Positions 52,319 through 55,138 of a DNA stretch of 64,000 bases are shown in pieces; position 1 is the stretch's first letter; every line of letters begins with the position of its first letter. Origin of the DNA: Lamellibrachia satsuma (taxonomy: Eukaryota; Annelida; Polychaeta; Sabellida; Siboglinidae); the NCBI GenBank assembly GCA_033239005.1, contig BSQZ01000073.1, positions 810,501 through 874,500 of the forward strand, given 5' to 3'. Position numbers and translations under genes: made by a program. The notes under the pieces were generated by a model. That model was not told the DNA's origin and did no database searches. It saw only the letters and a list, made by a program, of their open reading frames with translations.

Positions 52319-53444
52319 ACGTTGTATATCATTAAAGTTACTGAACAATAGACAATATTCACATTATGTATGACACCTATCAGCTGAGAATAAAACTACG
52401 GTTGAGGGAGGTGTTTGAGACGTCATTGAGATATGTTTGTTATGTCAATGCGACATATGTTTGTGACATATGTTTGTGACATAACTGCAAACACTTGAAA
52501 CCACGGTTGTGGGACTTCAAAAACTATAGTGCAAATGTGCATGCATCGCGAATATCATCTATAACCATGCCTAAATATAAAATTATGACGTTTTGTCATG
52601 AAAACCATAACAGCATGTGACGTCATGCGCAGGTCGATTTCGGGAAATATCGCCCACTAGTCCTGATAAACACATAGCCATAATACATTATTTGGAGCAT
52701 AATTCTTCTGGTAGTTCTGTTTCTTGTGATGCAAATGATGTGAGCGTGGACTAATGGTTAGCGCACCAGTCGGTCGATTGACAGTGGTTTGATTCAACCT
52801 CCGCCGTTTCGAAGTTTGGGCAATTTTGTTCACCACACTTTTCCTGTGTCTTTCAGAAGAGACACTGAAAGTTGGTCCCTTCTACCTGTTGTCTGTGCCA
52901 GGGGAAGTAAAAGATCCCGCACAGAGAAATGGAAAAAACCTGTTGCGGACTTACTAACTCTAGAGAAGAACACTCTGAAATAAACCCTCAGGCTCAGCGC
53001 AATATCCCCCAATAAACTAAATAGGACTTTGCTGAGTAATTATCCAGATGGAATGTCACGGAATACACATGTATAACGGTTAGGGCGTGTCAGTTTTGAA
53101 TCTTAGCTTAAGTTATTTAGGCCTGGTAAAAAAGAGTAATAGTTTCTTGTTCGGTTCCGGCGATTTTGAAGCATAAACCGTGACGAATCAGGAGCACGGA
53201 CGCCTGTACAGTAGCGACAAATGTCAAACGGCTTGCATGGCGTTGTAAGCAACCGAAAAACAACGCTTACAACGAACTTTCATTCTTTGTCAGTACAATG
53301 AAACTGTAATTATACCTAACATGTGGTGAAAAGGTTTCTTGCTGTATCTTTCTGCGCGCAGAAGAGGTTCGTTTTAACCGCATACTCGCCATAATTCTTT
53401 ATACACAACGCGCACAAGTTTTACCACTGCAGAATGTCCGCCAT
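4252..53444 (-). CDS. DNAAF9: DNAAF9 (C20orf194/Shulin-like) ortholog, 5' half: 21 coding exons, 511 codons, 3' end outside window
   Basis: This is the gene-level entry; the exons are listed separately. DNAAF9 is a cytoplasmic dynein axonemal assembly factor. The human protein is also known as C20orf194 and is linked to ARL3, and its ciliate relative Shulin packages outer-arm dyneins before delivery to cilia (established knowledge). Twenty-one exons on the minus strand join with consistent phase at every junction to give one open frame of 1,534 nt. Landmark stretches that match the human protein as I recall it are [71 protein letters not shown] and [20 protein letters not shown]. Human DNAAF9 is about 1,180 residues, so somewhat under half is here. 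Introns run from under 1 kb to 18.7 kb and are full of minisatellites. The only uncertain splice choices are the donor of the 29-nt exon and the acceptors of the 41654, 6396 and 4252 exons. I see no stop or frameshift, so the gene looks functional. Confidence 0.9.
5634..6236. repeat. 29-bp tandem repeat, about 21 copies
   Basis: The unit contains ATGACAATTAAAATGACACC. Some copies are shortened by two bases (missing AT), and GTTATG/GTCATG variants occur in blocks. It is intronic in DNAAF9, about 160 bp from exon 20. Confidence 0.95.
6396..6466 (-). CDS. DNAAF9: DNAAF9 exon 20 (residues 466-489)
   Basis: The 71 nt encode [20 protein letters not shown] then SWP. The acceptor is TGGTTTGCAG and the donor GTAGGT. 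It aligns with human [20 protein letters not shown]. An alternative upstream AG would add four codons but does not fit the phase of exon 19. Confidence 0.85.
6640..7690. repeat. 77-bp tandem repeat, about 14 copies
   Basis: The unit contains GGAAGAATGCTGAAGAAGCT and CGGTTCATGCAGCACATCGT. Two early copies lack the CAGTTAT segment and are about 10 bp shorter. It lies between DNAAF9 exons 19 and 20. Confidence 0.95.
7898..8052 (-). CDS. DNAAF9: DNAAF9 exon 19 (residues 414-465), largest coding exon here
   Basis: The 155 nt encode [20 protein letters not shown], then [20 protein letters not shown], then [11 protein letters not shown]. The acceptor is CCATTGCAG and the donor GTACTT. VYDxP, LGSVxFxESFL and the split Asp of the following DG are conserved with human. 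Confidence 0.92.
8149..8446. repeat. 20-bp (TGTTGGTTGGCTGG...) then 27-bp tandem repeats
   Basis: 8149-8263 is a 20-bp G/T-rich unit. From about 8265 a 27-bp unit (ACACATCTAACATGCATGCT plus GTCATGT) follows, with 6-7 nearly perfect copies. It starts about 95 bp from DNAAF9 exon 19. Confidence 0.9.
8682..8726 (-). CDS. DNAAF9: DNAAF9 exon 18 (residues 399-413)
   Basis: The 45 nt encode [14 protein letters not shown] with split codons on both sides. The acceptor is GGTTTCAG and the donor GTGTGTGTG. It corresponds to the human MTFHIHAVNNQGR segment. Confidence 0.85.
8934..9172. repeat. 82-bp tandem repeat, about 3 copies
   Basis: An AT-rich unit with ACAATGTT at 8934, 9016 and 9098. The last copy has an internal deletion. 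It lies between exons 17 and 18. Confidence 0.85.
9329..9411 (-). CDS. DNAAF9: DNAAF9 exon 17 (residues 372-398)
   Basis: The 83 nt encode [20 protein letters not shown] then NPAHIRN plus two bases. The acceptor is GTTTCCCAG and the donor GTAAGTCA. Confidence 0.87.
10491..10575 (-). CDS. DNAAF9: DNAAF9 exon 16 (residues 343-371)
   Basis: The 85 nt encode [20 protein letters not shown] then TQTLSASK. The acceptor is GTCTTGCAG and the donor GTCAGT. It aligns with human RLLSQIYAAVIEAVLAGI. Confidence 0.9.
10705..11925. repeat. 24-bp tandem repeat, about 50 copies
   Basis: The unit is CATGGATAACACTCTGTATG plus TGAG, with 23- and 26-bp variants. A block of about 350 bp recurs (11240-11600 and 11625-11900), showing a higher-order duplication. 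It begins about 130 bp upstream of the acceptor of DNAAF9 exon 16. The long ORFs on both strands are by-products. Confidence 0.95.
12060..13735. repeat. 82-bp tandem repeat, about 20 copies
   Basis: The unit contains GGAAGGGCAATACCAGAGAT and AGTCAAATATAGTGGTAACT. Most copies are near-identical; a cluster at 12540-12770 carries 1-5 bp deletions. Confidence 0.95.
13740..14360. repeat. 40-bp tandem repeat, about 15 copies, abutting the 82-bp array
   Basis: The unit begins ACTAATGACAGGTAGGAATG. Two variants (gtaggaatgTc and gcaggagtgGc) occur in separate blocks, indicating local homogenisation. Confidence 0.95.
14461..14628. mobile_element. Short Tigger/pogo-like MITE with TA target sites
   Basis: The left end is TACAGTGGACACACACGTTA and the right end read on the minus strand is TACACTGGCCTTGCTATAAG. 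The termini are imperfect inverted repeats flanked by TA. A subterminal AAGGAACA/TGTTCCTT palindrome recurs inside. No transposase; 168 bp. Confidence 0.55.
14661..14772. repeat. GGGC/GGCA tetranucleotide repeat
   Basis: About 110 bp of (GGCG)n, interrupted by AGAG; very G-rich on the plus strand and a candidate for G-quadruplex formation. It lies 85 bp from DNAAF9 exon 15. Confidence 0.9.
14857..14911 (-). CDS. DNAAF9: DNAAF9 exon 15 (residues 325-342)
   Basis: The 55 nt encode [17 protein letters not shown] between split codons. The acceptor is TTGTTTAG and the donor GTAAAA. This linker is poorly conserved in sequence, but its phase fits exons 14 and 16 and its length fits the human spacing. 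Confidence 0.8.
15075..16440. repeat. 31-bp tandem repeat, about 44 copies, with 62-bp higher order
   Basis: The unit is ACATGGTTTACAAGCAGAGT plus GTAAACACAAC. Copies alternate cACAACAC/cATAACAC and GAGTG/GAATG, making 62-, 93- and longer composite periods; a block of about 310 bp is repeated. It is in the large DNAAF9 intron. Confidence 0.95.
16441..18255. other. Unique intron sequence, nothing coding recognised
   Basis: AT-rich. 17600-17760 is A/T homopolymer-rich. 18069-18190 has an imperfect inverted repeat (GACACCCAGATAG versus CTATCTTTGGGTGTC) around a short segment and may be a small MITE or hairpin. Confidence 0.45.
18256..20895. repeat. 98-bp satellite-like tandem repeat, about 27 copies
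   Basis: The unit starts GTACTGTCCAGTCATAAACC. Each unit contains the inverted pair GTACTGTCCA / TGGACAGTAC separated by 19 bp, plus a second GGACAGTAC, so each unit can form a hairpin. Subfamilies (TACTGTCCAG, TACTATCCTG, TGTTGTCCTG with GGATGATAC) lie in contiguous blocks. Confidence 0.96.
20896..21333. other. AT-rich intron, nothing recognised
   Basis: No exon, RNA gene or full mobile element is visible between the 98-bp and 26-bp arrays. Confidence 0.5.
21334..22150. repeat. 26-bp tandem repeat, about 31 copies, seeded inside a dispersed element
   Basis: The unit is GCATGTCATAGTGGATACCA plus GAGCTG. The same motif occurs once in other copies of a dispersed repeat (GAGCTAGCATGGCGTAGTCG at 50312, CAAGCTAGCAGGTCATAGCG at 5590), and the flank at 22150-22250 continues that element. 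The array therefore expanded from within a mobile or dispersed repeat. Confidence 0.9.
22151..22864. other. Intron with dispersed-element tail; otherwise nothing recognised
   Basis: 22150-22250 belongs to the dispersed family described at 50065. The remainder, including a CAG/CAC-rich part at 22690-22770, shows no exon. Confidence 0.45.
22865..23995. repeat. About 37-bp G-rich tandem repeat, about 30 copies
   Basis: The unit is AGAAACAAGGTAGGTGTGGG plus TATGGGGGGAATAGAAC, varying from 35 to 38 bp in the G run. All three minus frames stay open for about 1.1 kb, giving spurious ORFs of about 400 residues. Confidence 0.95.
24375..24870. repeat. 70-bp tandem repeat, about 7 copies
   Basis: The unit contains AATGTTTATGTTCACAACAT and GATGTACATCATATCAGCAG. 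24200-24360 just before it is TG/ATGC low complexity. The stretch after it up to 25080 is an A/T-rich ACAATAAACT-like simple repeat. Confidence 0.92.
25156..25826. mobile_element. piggyBac-like non-autonomous element (MITE) with TTAA target duplication
   Basis: The left end is TTAACCCATTAGGCCCC (25156-25172). The right end, 25810-25826, is its inverted copy with one mismatch (GGGGTCTAATGGGTTAA). The TTAA at both ends is the hallmark target site of piggyBac transposons, and CCC-starting termini are typical. The 663-bp interior has no transposase; its right third is GC-rich (GGCCGGCCGCGGCC at 25790) while the left is AT-rich. Confidence 0.8.
25827..26600. other. Upstream region of the GPCR gene, nothing coding recognised
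   Basis: No exon is identified. It may hold a 5' UTR exon and promoter of the receptor gene, but no TATA or initiator stands out. Confidence 0.4.
26605..26835. repeat. (TG)n/TGTGTGCATG microsatellite
   Basis: TG-rich tract with a duplicated block of about 95 bp, immediately upstream of the putative acceptor of the GPCR exon. Confidence 0.85.
26966..28144 (+). CDS. Single-exon class A (rhodopsin-like) GPCR, orphan, peptide-receptor-like
   Basis: This 392-residue membrane receptor has seven hydrophobic segments at about residues 58-82, 91-112, 123-150, 172-194, 225-250, 284-308 and 322-345. The extracellular N-terminus carries three N-glycosylation sequons (N23, N31, N38). Cys122 sits at the top of TM3, but ECL2 (about 195-224) has no Cys partner for it. 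The DRY position reads QRNS (150-153) and the NPxxY region reads FPLLCNY (341-347), followed by a helix-8-like FRRSLLRI and a CCC cluster (361-363) that may be palmitoylated. The overall pattern resembles the divergent FMRFamide/GPR139-like receptors that are numerous in invertebrates; the ligand cannot be told. The start is ACACCATGC. A good acceptor (TTTCTCCTCCTAG, ending 26868) lies 97 bp upstream and may end a 5' UTR intron. It is nested antisense in a DNAAF9 intron. Signalling ability is uncertain given the altered DRY. Confidence 0.87.
   Translation: MPEVYTLPQPFMPDIAVLRDFGNVTYKLATNYSEPYQNVTHFDQISDLDKWQTVVQDVTFVTFPVIVSWGILAGVTSIIVLSTKPRHSEHGFLLAYTTACVFLLVCCTSLKLEDYAGHSNTCQYIYGYVKTANSWFAYSALWILVVTLLQRNSIVAKHSYSGNGQKCGHTQAGIVSVVVYCVSLISSVPQLWAYETVEVYDYATNQTIAIAHVSDAANTPEYTTVYFWYIVTITVLLPYPMMLIKLLLIAYGIKRSQMLLMQWPVKHGSGNVLHCKITEEIHLSKFFALTSTLYLLLTGPLIILNIINHLNPQWQLPENQIYLGLHSIAEFVFYVFFTLPFPLLCNYNDTFRRSLLRITDCCCKWRCSREQPKRQNKYGPPKNQKVVTFLDP
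28145..29210. other. GPCR 3' flank; unidentified repeat-like segment at 28890-29090
   Basis: The putative 3' UTR is AT-rich; the nearest AATAAA-type signal is at about 28830. 28890-29090 resembles the sort of fragment found in dispersed mobile elements (GGCAACGGAGGCAGGACATT), but I cannot name it. Confidence 0.35.
29215..29885 (+). pseudogene. 3' end of an L2/CR1-like LINE reverse transcriptase
   Basis: Signature pieces of the RT C-terminus are visible: KLKLNADKT (29238), LGVTFD (29286), SRLDYS (29389), ARVVTW then [11 protein letters not shown] (29428-29510) and [16 protein letters not shown] (29660-29707). The last two lie in one frame interrupted by a single TGA at 29617, likely from CGA by CpG decay. 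Stops and a deletion between SRLDYS and ARVVTW show it is dead. It is 5'-truncated, as usual for LINEs, and sits in the large intron opposite to DNAAF9. Confidence 0.8.
29951..30070. repeat. 20-bp tandem repeat, 6 copies
   Basis: The unit is TATGCCTGCCTGGTTCTTAT; one copy has GCGCACC. It lies just downstream of the LINE tail and may have grown from its 3' end. Confidence 0.9.
30572..30630. repeat. 12-bp tandem repeat, 4-5 copies
   Basis: The unit is GTTTGGACTGGG. Nearby, 30751-30856 is a perfect two-copy 51-bp duplication. Confidence 0.85.
31330..31545. repeat. 29-bp tandem repeat, about 7 copies
   Basis: The unit is CACCACAAGATTAACATGGA plus TGACTTACT. Confidence 0.95.
31905..32772. repeat. 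About 35-bp pyrimidine-rich tandem repeat, about 25 copies
   Basis: The unit is CCCTCACTGCCCCCTTCCCA plus AGTCTCTCCCTCTAT. The strand is almost purely C/T with scattered A/G and runs more than 850 bp. Plus frames stay open (Ser/Pro/Leu-rich) but are not genes. Confidence 0.95.
32925..33222. repeat. 33-bp tandem repeat, 9 copies
   Basis: The unit is AAGGAACAGTGTAGGCCAGA plus TATGTAAGTATGT; copies are almost identical. It is 400 bp downstream (in gene direction) of the DNAAF9 exon 14 donor. The unit contains GTAAGTATGT on the plus strand, a perfect donor motif but antisense to DNAAF9. Confidence 0.95.
33625..33706 (-). CDS. DNAAF9: DNAAF9 exon 14 (residues 298-324)
   Basis: The exon encodes [20 protein letters not shown] then NGSLPHP plus one base. 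The acceptor is GTCACCAG and the donor GTAAGTG. The pattern CVSPxxPxxCxRTYFF is shared with human. Its donor opens the 18.7-kb intron that holds the GPCR gene. Confidence 0.9.
34522..34645 (-). CDS. DNAAF9: DNAAF9 exon 13 (residues 256-297)
   Basis: The exon encodes [20 protein letters not shown], then [20 protein letters not shown] and a final M. It follows a CCCTGCAG acceptor; its first base T completes the split codon, so the apparent TAG at the exon edge is not read as a stop. The donor is GTGCGT. RQPxVLFG matches human. Confidence 0.88.
35464..35513 (-). CDS. DNAAF9: DNAAF9 exon 12 (residues 240-255)
   Basis: The 50 nt encode [16 protein letters not shown] plus two bases. The acceptor is TGTACTTACAG and the donor GTAAGTTT. 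PLRTYFxHG aligns with human PFRSYFSHG. Confidence 0.87.
36070..36490. repeat. 15-bp tandem repeat, 28 copies
   Basis: The unit is GTTACTGCTACCCTC, with GTTGCT and CTTGTT variants in blocks. The 15-bp period leaves all frames open; no gene is implied. It lies between DNAAF9 exons 11 and 12. Confidence 0.95.
36728..36773 (-). CDS. DNAAF9: DNAAF9 exon 11 (residues 224-239)
   Basis: The 46 nt encode [15 protein letters not shown] after one completing base. The acceptor is TATGTTGACAG and the donor GTAAGCT. Sequence conservation is moderate. Support comes mainly from phase, splice sites and order. Confidence 0.82.
36869..38062. mobile_element. Probable Tigger/pogo-like non-autonomous DNA element
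   Basis: The left end is TACAGTCGAGCCTCTTTATA. The right end on the minus strand is CTGTCGAGCCTCGTTATTAC. The termini are inverted repeats with a few mismatches and the CAGT..AACCTC-like start of Tigger/pogo MITEs. A TA target is seen only on the left, and no transposase is visible. It contains a 41-bp tandem repeat (37245-37450). It lies between DNAAF9 exons 10 and 11. Confidence 0.5.
37245..37450. repeat. 41-bp tandem repeat, 5 copies
   Basis: The unit is GTGTGAAAGCTGATTAAATA plus TTGAAAACAATTATATAAGTT; near-perfect copies inside the candidate DNA element. Confidence 0.93.
38095..38730. repeat. 46-bp tandem repeat, about 14 copies
   Basis: The unit is CTTCCTACTGCTGCTATTGT plus CATCAGTGTAGAATGAACTAAACAAA. 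Variants (CTACTGCTTC, CTAGTGCTGG) alternate in a regular order, suggesting a multi-unit higher-order repeat. It ends about 170 bp from exon 10. Confidence 0.95.
38898..38956 (-). CDS. DNAAF9: DNAAF9 exon 10 (residues 205-224)
   Basis: The exon encodes [19 protein letters not shown] plus two bases. The acceptor is CATTTGCAG and the donor GTGAGAAA. FEQQWT matches human FEHQWT. Confidence 0.9.
39500..39870. repeat. 60-bp tandem repeat, about 6 copies, open in a Cys-rich frame
   Basis: The unit is CACCAGTTGTCACTGCACGG, then AACCCTGCAAGGACCTGTCA, then GTGTGTCCCTTGGAGACTTT. The plus frame at 39547 gives a 20-residue Cys-rich repeat (four Cys per unit). The short flanks and near-identity of copies point to a satellite rather than a gene. 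Confidence 0.9.
39885..40065. repeat. About 20-bp degenerate tandem repeat (CAATACAGATACCAACATTA)
   Basis: Seven to eight imperfect copies just upstream of the DNAAF9 exon 9 donor region. Confidence 0.8.
40097..40174 (-). CDS. DNAAF9: DNAAF9 exon 9 (residues 179-204)
   Basis: The 78 nt encode [20 protein letters not shown] and then EMLVSD, in phase 0 at both ends, between a CTTTCAG acceptor and a GTAAGT donor. It aligns without gaps to the corresponding human segment (DVSLNLWNVYSKMDP as recalled). Confidence 0.9.
40863..40890 (-). CDS. DNAAF9: DNAAF9 exon 8, 28-nt microexon (residues 169-178)
   Basis: The 28 nt encode GGFFTMKHK plus one completing base. The acceptor is TTTTGTTTTAG and the donor GTAAGAG. 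GFFTMK is conserved with human. Phase matches exon 7 (two bases) and exon 9 (phase 0). Confidence 0.9.
41069..41300. repeat. 80-bp tandem repeat, 3 copies
   Basis: GTTTCAGTGATTTGTACATT recurs at 41071, 41151 and 41231. Confidence 0.9.
41654..41729 (-). CDS. DNAAF9: DNAAF9 exon 7 (residues 144-168)
   Basis: The exon encodes [20 protein letters not shown] then EGFE and ends at a GTAAGTCTT donor. [12 protein letters not shown] is nearly invariant against human. The acceptor (ACTCAAG) was chosen because it restores the phase left by exon 6. An AG two bases further on would break the frame. Confidence 0.9.
42175..42268 (-). CDS. DNAAF9: DNAAF9 exon 6 (residues 113-143)
   Basis: The exon encodes [20 protein letters not shown] and then [11 protein letters not shown]. 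It starts in phase 0 after a TATATTAG acceptor and ends in phase 1 at a GTAGGT donor. AEEFKIxSFxxMV and IGxPxxxxG positions match the human protein. Confidence 0.9.
42447..42605. repeat. 52-57-bp tandem repeat, 3 copies
   Basis: GTACCTACACAATACAGA recurs at 42447, 42504 and 42556 with divergence. Confidence 0.75.
42848..42972 (-). CDS. DNAAF9: DNAAF9 exon 5 (residues 71-112)
   Basis: This 125-nt exon encodes [20 protein letters not shown] and then [21 protein letters not shown]. The block [15 protein letters not shown] is essentially identical to human DNAAF9 as I recall it and is the single strongest homology anchor in the window. The donor is GTAAGTA and the acceptor ends CTGACAG. Confidence 0.95.
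43270..45320 (+). pseudogene. Degenerate non-LTR retrotransposon (endonuclease tail + RT) with internal RT deletion
   Basis: The fragment starts in the end of the endonuclease region ([14 protein letters not shown], 43302), continues through a linker and into [17 protein letters not shown] (44077), [12 protein letters not shown] (44228), [12 protein letters not shown] (44401) and [10 protein letters not shown] (44527, the catalytic DD). The C-terminal part ([20 protein letters not shown]-like [28 protein letters not shown], 45145-45203) is split over frames. The joint [10 protein letters not shown] (44203) fuses the segment before RT motif 1 directly to motif A, so the fingers are missing. 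Frameshifts occur near 43600, 44600 and 44835. The end carries a short TAAG repeat (45300-45318) typical of a LINE tail. The clade is unresolved. It lies in the DNAAF9 intron between exons 4 and 5. Confidence 0.85.
45321..46034. other. AT-rich intron; one short dispersed-element fragment
   Basis: 45955-46005 (GTTACAAAAGTGTAAATAGC) belongs to the dispersed family at 50065. Nothing else recognised. Confidence 0.5.
46035..46063 (-). CDS. DNAAF9: DNAAF9 exon 4, 29-nt microexon (residues 61-70)
   Basis: The 29 nt encode SGYEEEVID plus split codons at both ends. The acceptor is GATTTTGCAG. The donor GTTTGT is weak and non-consensus at +3 and +4. Phase fits both neighbours, and EEVIDD matches the human EEILDD position. 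The short length together with the weak donor makes it a candidate for exon skipping, which would break the frame because 29 is not a multiple of three. Confidence 0.82.
46910..47000 (-). CDS. DNAAF9: DNAAF9 exon 3 (residues 31-60), parent of the adjacent exon-derived array
   Basis: The exon encodes [20 protein letters not shown] followed by FETRRVELE. It is spliced from the acceptor at 47001-47002 (GGGTTGTAG) to a GTGAGTGCT donor. The human protein has the same IDxRYNEGxxELxNYLLFG signature. Immediately upstream (higher coordinates) are about 46 tandem partial copies of this exon and its acceptor (see 47001-50062). Only this final copy continues in frame into the rest of the exon and a strong donor. 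Confidence 0.92.
47001..50062 (-). repeat. Exon-derived tandem array: about 46 copies of DNAAF9 exon 3 5' part plus its splice acceptor
   Basis: Unit of 65 bp (or 68 bp with an extra CAA). Read on the minus strand each copy is TTGTAG followed by GAATTGATGGCCGTTACAAT, GAAGGCACAGTAGAACTGGT and TAATTATCTATTCTATGGG. This is the acceptor plus the sequence coding [16 protein letters not shown] of DNAAF9 exon 3. In exon frame every copy ends in TAG (part of the next acceptor), so splicing into any copy except the last would terminate the protein unless an internal donor were used. The oldest copies (49740-50050) keep TTTCTTGCAG acceptors. The 12-mer AAGAAACCAAAG occurs at 50051-50062 and again inside the true exon (46937-46948), bounding the whole array. 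Confidence 0.95.
50063..50410 (+). repeat. Copy of a dispersed AT-rich interspersed repeat (seven copies or fragments in window)
   Basis: The shared core is AAGTAATATG, GTTAAAATCAT, AGCCTGATGTTATAGTATAT, AGAGCCAGATCACTTTTG, CATTTGCACAAATGAGCTAG and TGAGTCTGACA. Related copies or fragments are at 1930-2120, 5340-5630, 22145-22250, 40380-40690, 43085-43260 and 45955-46005, all in plus orientation. No coding capacity and no clear terminal repeats. Family unknown. Confidence 0.65.
50730..50800 (-). CDS. DNAAF9: DNAAF9 exon 2 (residues 7-30)
   Basis: The acceptor is TTTTGTTTCAG and the donor GTAAGTGCC. The 71-nt exon encodes [20 protein letters not shown] and then AILG, which lines up with the conserved N-terminal LRSIQDLLREKGVDALL stretch of human DNAAF9 (recalled). 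It begins in phase 2 and ends in phase 1. Confidence 0.92.
50960..51390. repeat. Diverged tandem duplication of about 205 bp (2 copies)
   Basis: AATATTGATTAGAATAAGTA, followed by CATTTAGTCAGAG and CCCGGACT, recurs in both halves with about 15 percent differences by eye. Confidence 0.75.
51505..51660. repeat. 44-bp tandem repeat, 3 copies
   Basis: AACAGCAGGACCTTGATAAG recurs every 44 bp; nearly perfect. Confidence 0.93.
52258..52311. repeat. (TA)n microsatellite, about 26 units
   Basis: Uninterrupted alternating TA. Confidence 0.97.
52741..52995 (+). mobile_element. tRNA-derived SINE, copy 1
   Basis: The 5' head resembles a tRNA with a box-A-like GGACTAATGGTTAGCGC and a decayed box B (GGTTTGATTCAACC). 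It is followed by a body with CCGTTTCGAAGTTTGGGCAA and TTTTGTTCACCACACTTTTC, which is shared with copies 2 and 3, and by AGATCCCGCAC. The cloverleaf is degenerate, so it is not a tRNA gene. Confidence 0.75.
53425..53444 (-). CDS. DNAAF9: DNAAF9 exon 1 coding part (start codon)
   Basis: The minus strand reads AACATGGCGGACATTCTGCA, then TG at a GTAAAA donor. The ATG (53444-53442) has a good Kozak context. It codes residues 1-6 (MADILQ) plus two bases, exactly the phase needed by the next exon, which begins with one completing base. I chose this start because it is the only upstream ATG exon found with the correct phase and a donor. The 5' UTR extends rightward to an unmapped start site. Confidence 0.75.
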
Positions 53445-53560
53445 GTTGTTTGATCACGTGACTGGGTGTGAAGGCCGTAGCGGAGACGGGGCCCAATCGG
53501 AACGGGATACTTATTGAGTGGATCTCGGCCCGCCGTGTGGCGACACTGTTATAGCAAAGG
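53445..53560 (-). promoter_or_regulatory. Probable DNAAF9 5' UTR/promoter with E-box
   Basis: This lies directly upstream of the DNAAF9 start codon. The segment is richer in CpG than the flanking introns and contains the palindrome TCACGTGA (53454-53461), an E-box type USF/MITF-family site. No TATA box is evident, which fits a broadly expressed gene. The transcription start site is not mapped. Ciliary genes often carry RFX X-boxes, but I did not see a convincing one. Confidence 0.4.
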
Positions 53561-53664
53561 GATTACTAATAATAGTAATAAATACTACTTTTTAGCACAG
53601 TCGTGCCCTTGTGACAGTATATCTCTGCAAATGATACCATAGATTATGTAGTTCAGTGACTAGA

Positions 53665-53835
53665 ATACTCTAGCTGCCGTTTTGAAGCTTGGGCAATTTC
53701 GTTCACTCCACGTTTGCTCACTTCAACCAGCTGTATACACGAGTAGGCCTACCTGTGGCGGATATGTGAACGAGCAATCTTCGCGCAGTAATTAAAGCGT
53801 GGCCGAAAGCTTCCCAGAGAAGTCGAGTTGGCGTT
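53665..53835 (+). mobile_element. Same SINE family, headless copy 2
   Basis: It contains GCCGTTTTGAAGCTTGGGCA, TTTCGTTCACTCCACGTTTG and CTTCGCGCAGTAATTAAAGC but lacks the tRNA-like head. It lies about 200 bp upstream of the DNAAF9 start codon. Confidence 0.7.
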
Positions 53836-53984
53836 GGAAGGACATGTCTGCCAGAGCGTGAAGTGTAAATTTGTAAGCCTTTTGATTGAAGCTTTAAATT
53901 ATATATGTAAGGTAAAAGAGTATAGGTAACTTATGCTGCGCAGTATCTAGTCAAATACCGTTCACATACCTGTTCATTTCATCA

Positions 53985-54215
53985 CCAACTCGACTTCGGT
54001 CACGCTAAAATTACTGCGCGAAGACTATTATTCCATATATGCCAATAGACACACTGTCTACAACGGGGTACTCATTTATGCAGCTGAGTGAACTGGAGCA
54101 ACGTGGTGTGAACAAAATTGCCAAAGCCTCGAAACGGCAACAAGATGGCTGGAGCCCGAGTTTTCTCGATTGAGAGTCCTGTGTTCTAACCACACCGTCA
54201 CCGCGACCCGTGCTT
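53985..54215 (-). mobile_element. Same SINE family, full-head copy 3, inverted relative to copy 2
   Basis: On the minus strand the head reads GTGTGGTTAGAACACAGGAC and ends in a box-B-like GGGCTCCAGCC, followed by CCGTTTCGAGGCTTTGGCAA and TTTTGTTCACACCACGTTGC. The tail CTTCGCGCAGTAATTTTAGC matches copy 2, so the two form an inverted pair around 53836-53984. Confidence 0.75.
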
Positions 54216-54382
54216 TGAGCGGCCCTCGTATACGAACTGCATGGACACGGCGCTATGTCAGAACATACGTTTTGAAAACTTTGGACATCTTCCTCTTTTA
54301 CATATATTGTTTCCACCATCGTTACTACAAGTTGCAGTAGTTCTGTCGATCCAACATTATGAAGTAGCATGTTGTCACCAGA

Positions 54383-54412
54383 GTTAGGGTTAGGGTCAGA
54401 ATTAGGGTTAGT
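54383..54412. repeat. Short interstitial telomere-like stretch
   Basis: GTTAGGGTTAGGGTCAGAAT followed by TAGGGTTAG: three to four TTAGGG-like units, imperfect. Far too short to be an old telomere. Confidence 0.5.
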
Positions 54413-54853
54413 GTAGTGAATACTGCTTGGTGTTGTGGTTGAATATATTGGGGTGTCTTTCCCCGGGAGATATATACTGGACATCACACCCTCATCATGC
54501 CCCATCTGCCTAGAAATATATTATATAGTTGGGCCTACTCCAGTTACTGAAGACTTGCCAAATCTACCGGTTTTACCTGTAGAGCTAGACAACCGGTTTT
54601 ATCACATCTACTGCTCTATGCATACCGATCGAGGTCGATAAATTATTCAACTCGTATTTTATTCACCTAATGGTTTCGCTGCGTATACCGTAGCCTGATG
54701 TCTGGCTCAAAATTGCATAGTTTTAACAGGTAGTGCGTGTAAATTAATTAAGACAGCAACGTCATCGGGTCAACTATCCCGTCTACCCGGGTAGCATTTC
54801 CAACTTGGGTTAATATTGACCCAATGTTCGCTGACATGTTGGCCCAATGTTAG

Positions 54854-55033
54854 TGTGACGATTAGCTGTTAATCGTAATCTGACCCCTGTTGATTTAGTT
54901 TTGGATGTTTTCGGTTTGGTTGTTATGCTAATGACTTCTGCCTTCAATAAATACGCACATGTCTACAATCTTTTATAGCACGTTTTTCTGAGTACAGTAA
55001 CTGTTGTATCCTACCGAACAACAAAGCGTCACA
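54854..55033 (+). repeat. Putative 5' LTR of the Ty3/gypsy element
   Basis: It begins TGTGAC and ends GTCACA, a 6-bp terminal inverted repeat, and is followed directly by a TGG-starting primer-site-like sequence. It carries AATAAA (54947-54952). It is short (180 bp). Its boundary rests on the terminal repeat because the partner LTR is absent. Confidence 0.6.
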
Positions 55034-55138
55034 TGGTGGCAACGGTCGGATGATTACTGCGTACCAGAAAGTTACAGTTTCGCACAGAATCTCCACTTGA
55101 AAAGGCAGAAAGTGACAGTTGTCGTACTGAGCGATAAC

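Noticed and set aside
52741..52815. tRNA gene
   Set aside because: Box-A-like and box-B-like sequences are present but no cloverleaf forms; the downstream body is shared with other SINE copies.
54383..54412. Chromosome-end or fusion telomere
   Set aside because: Only three to four imperfect TTAGGG-like units, embedded in ordinary sequence.
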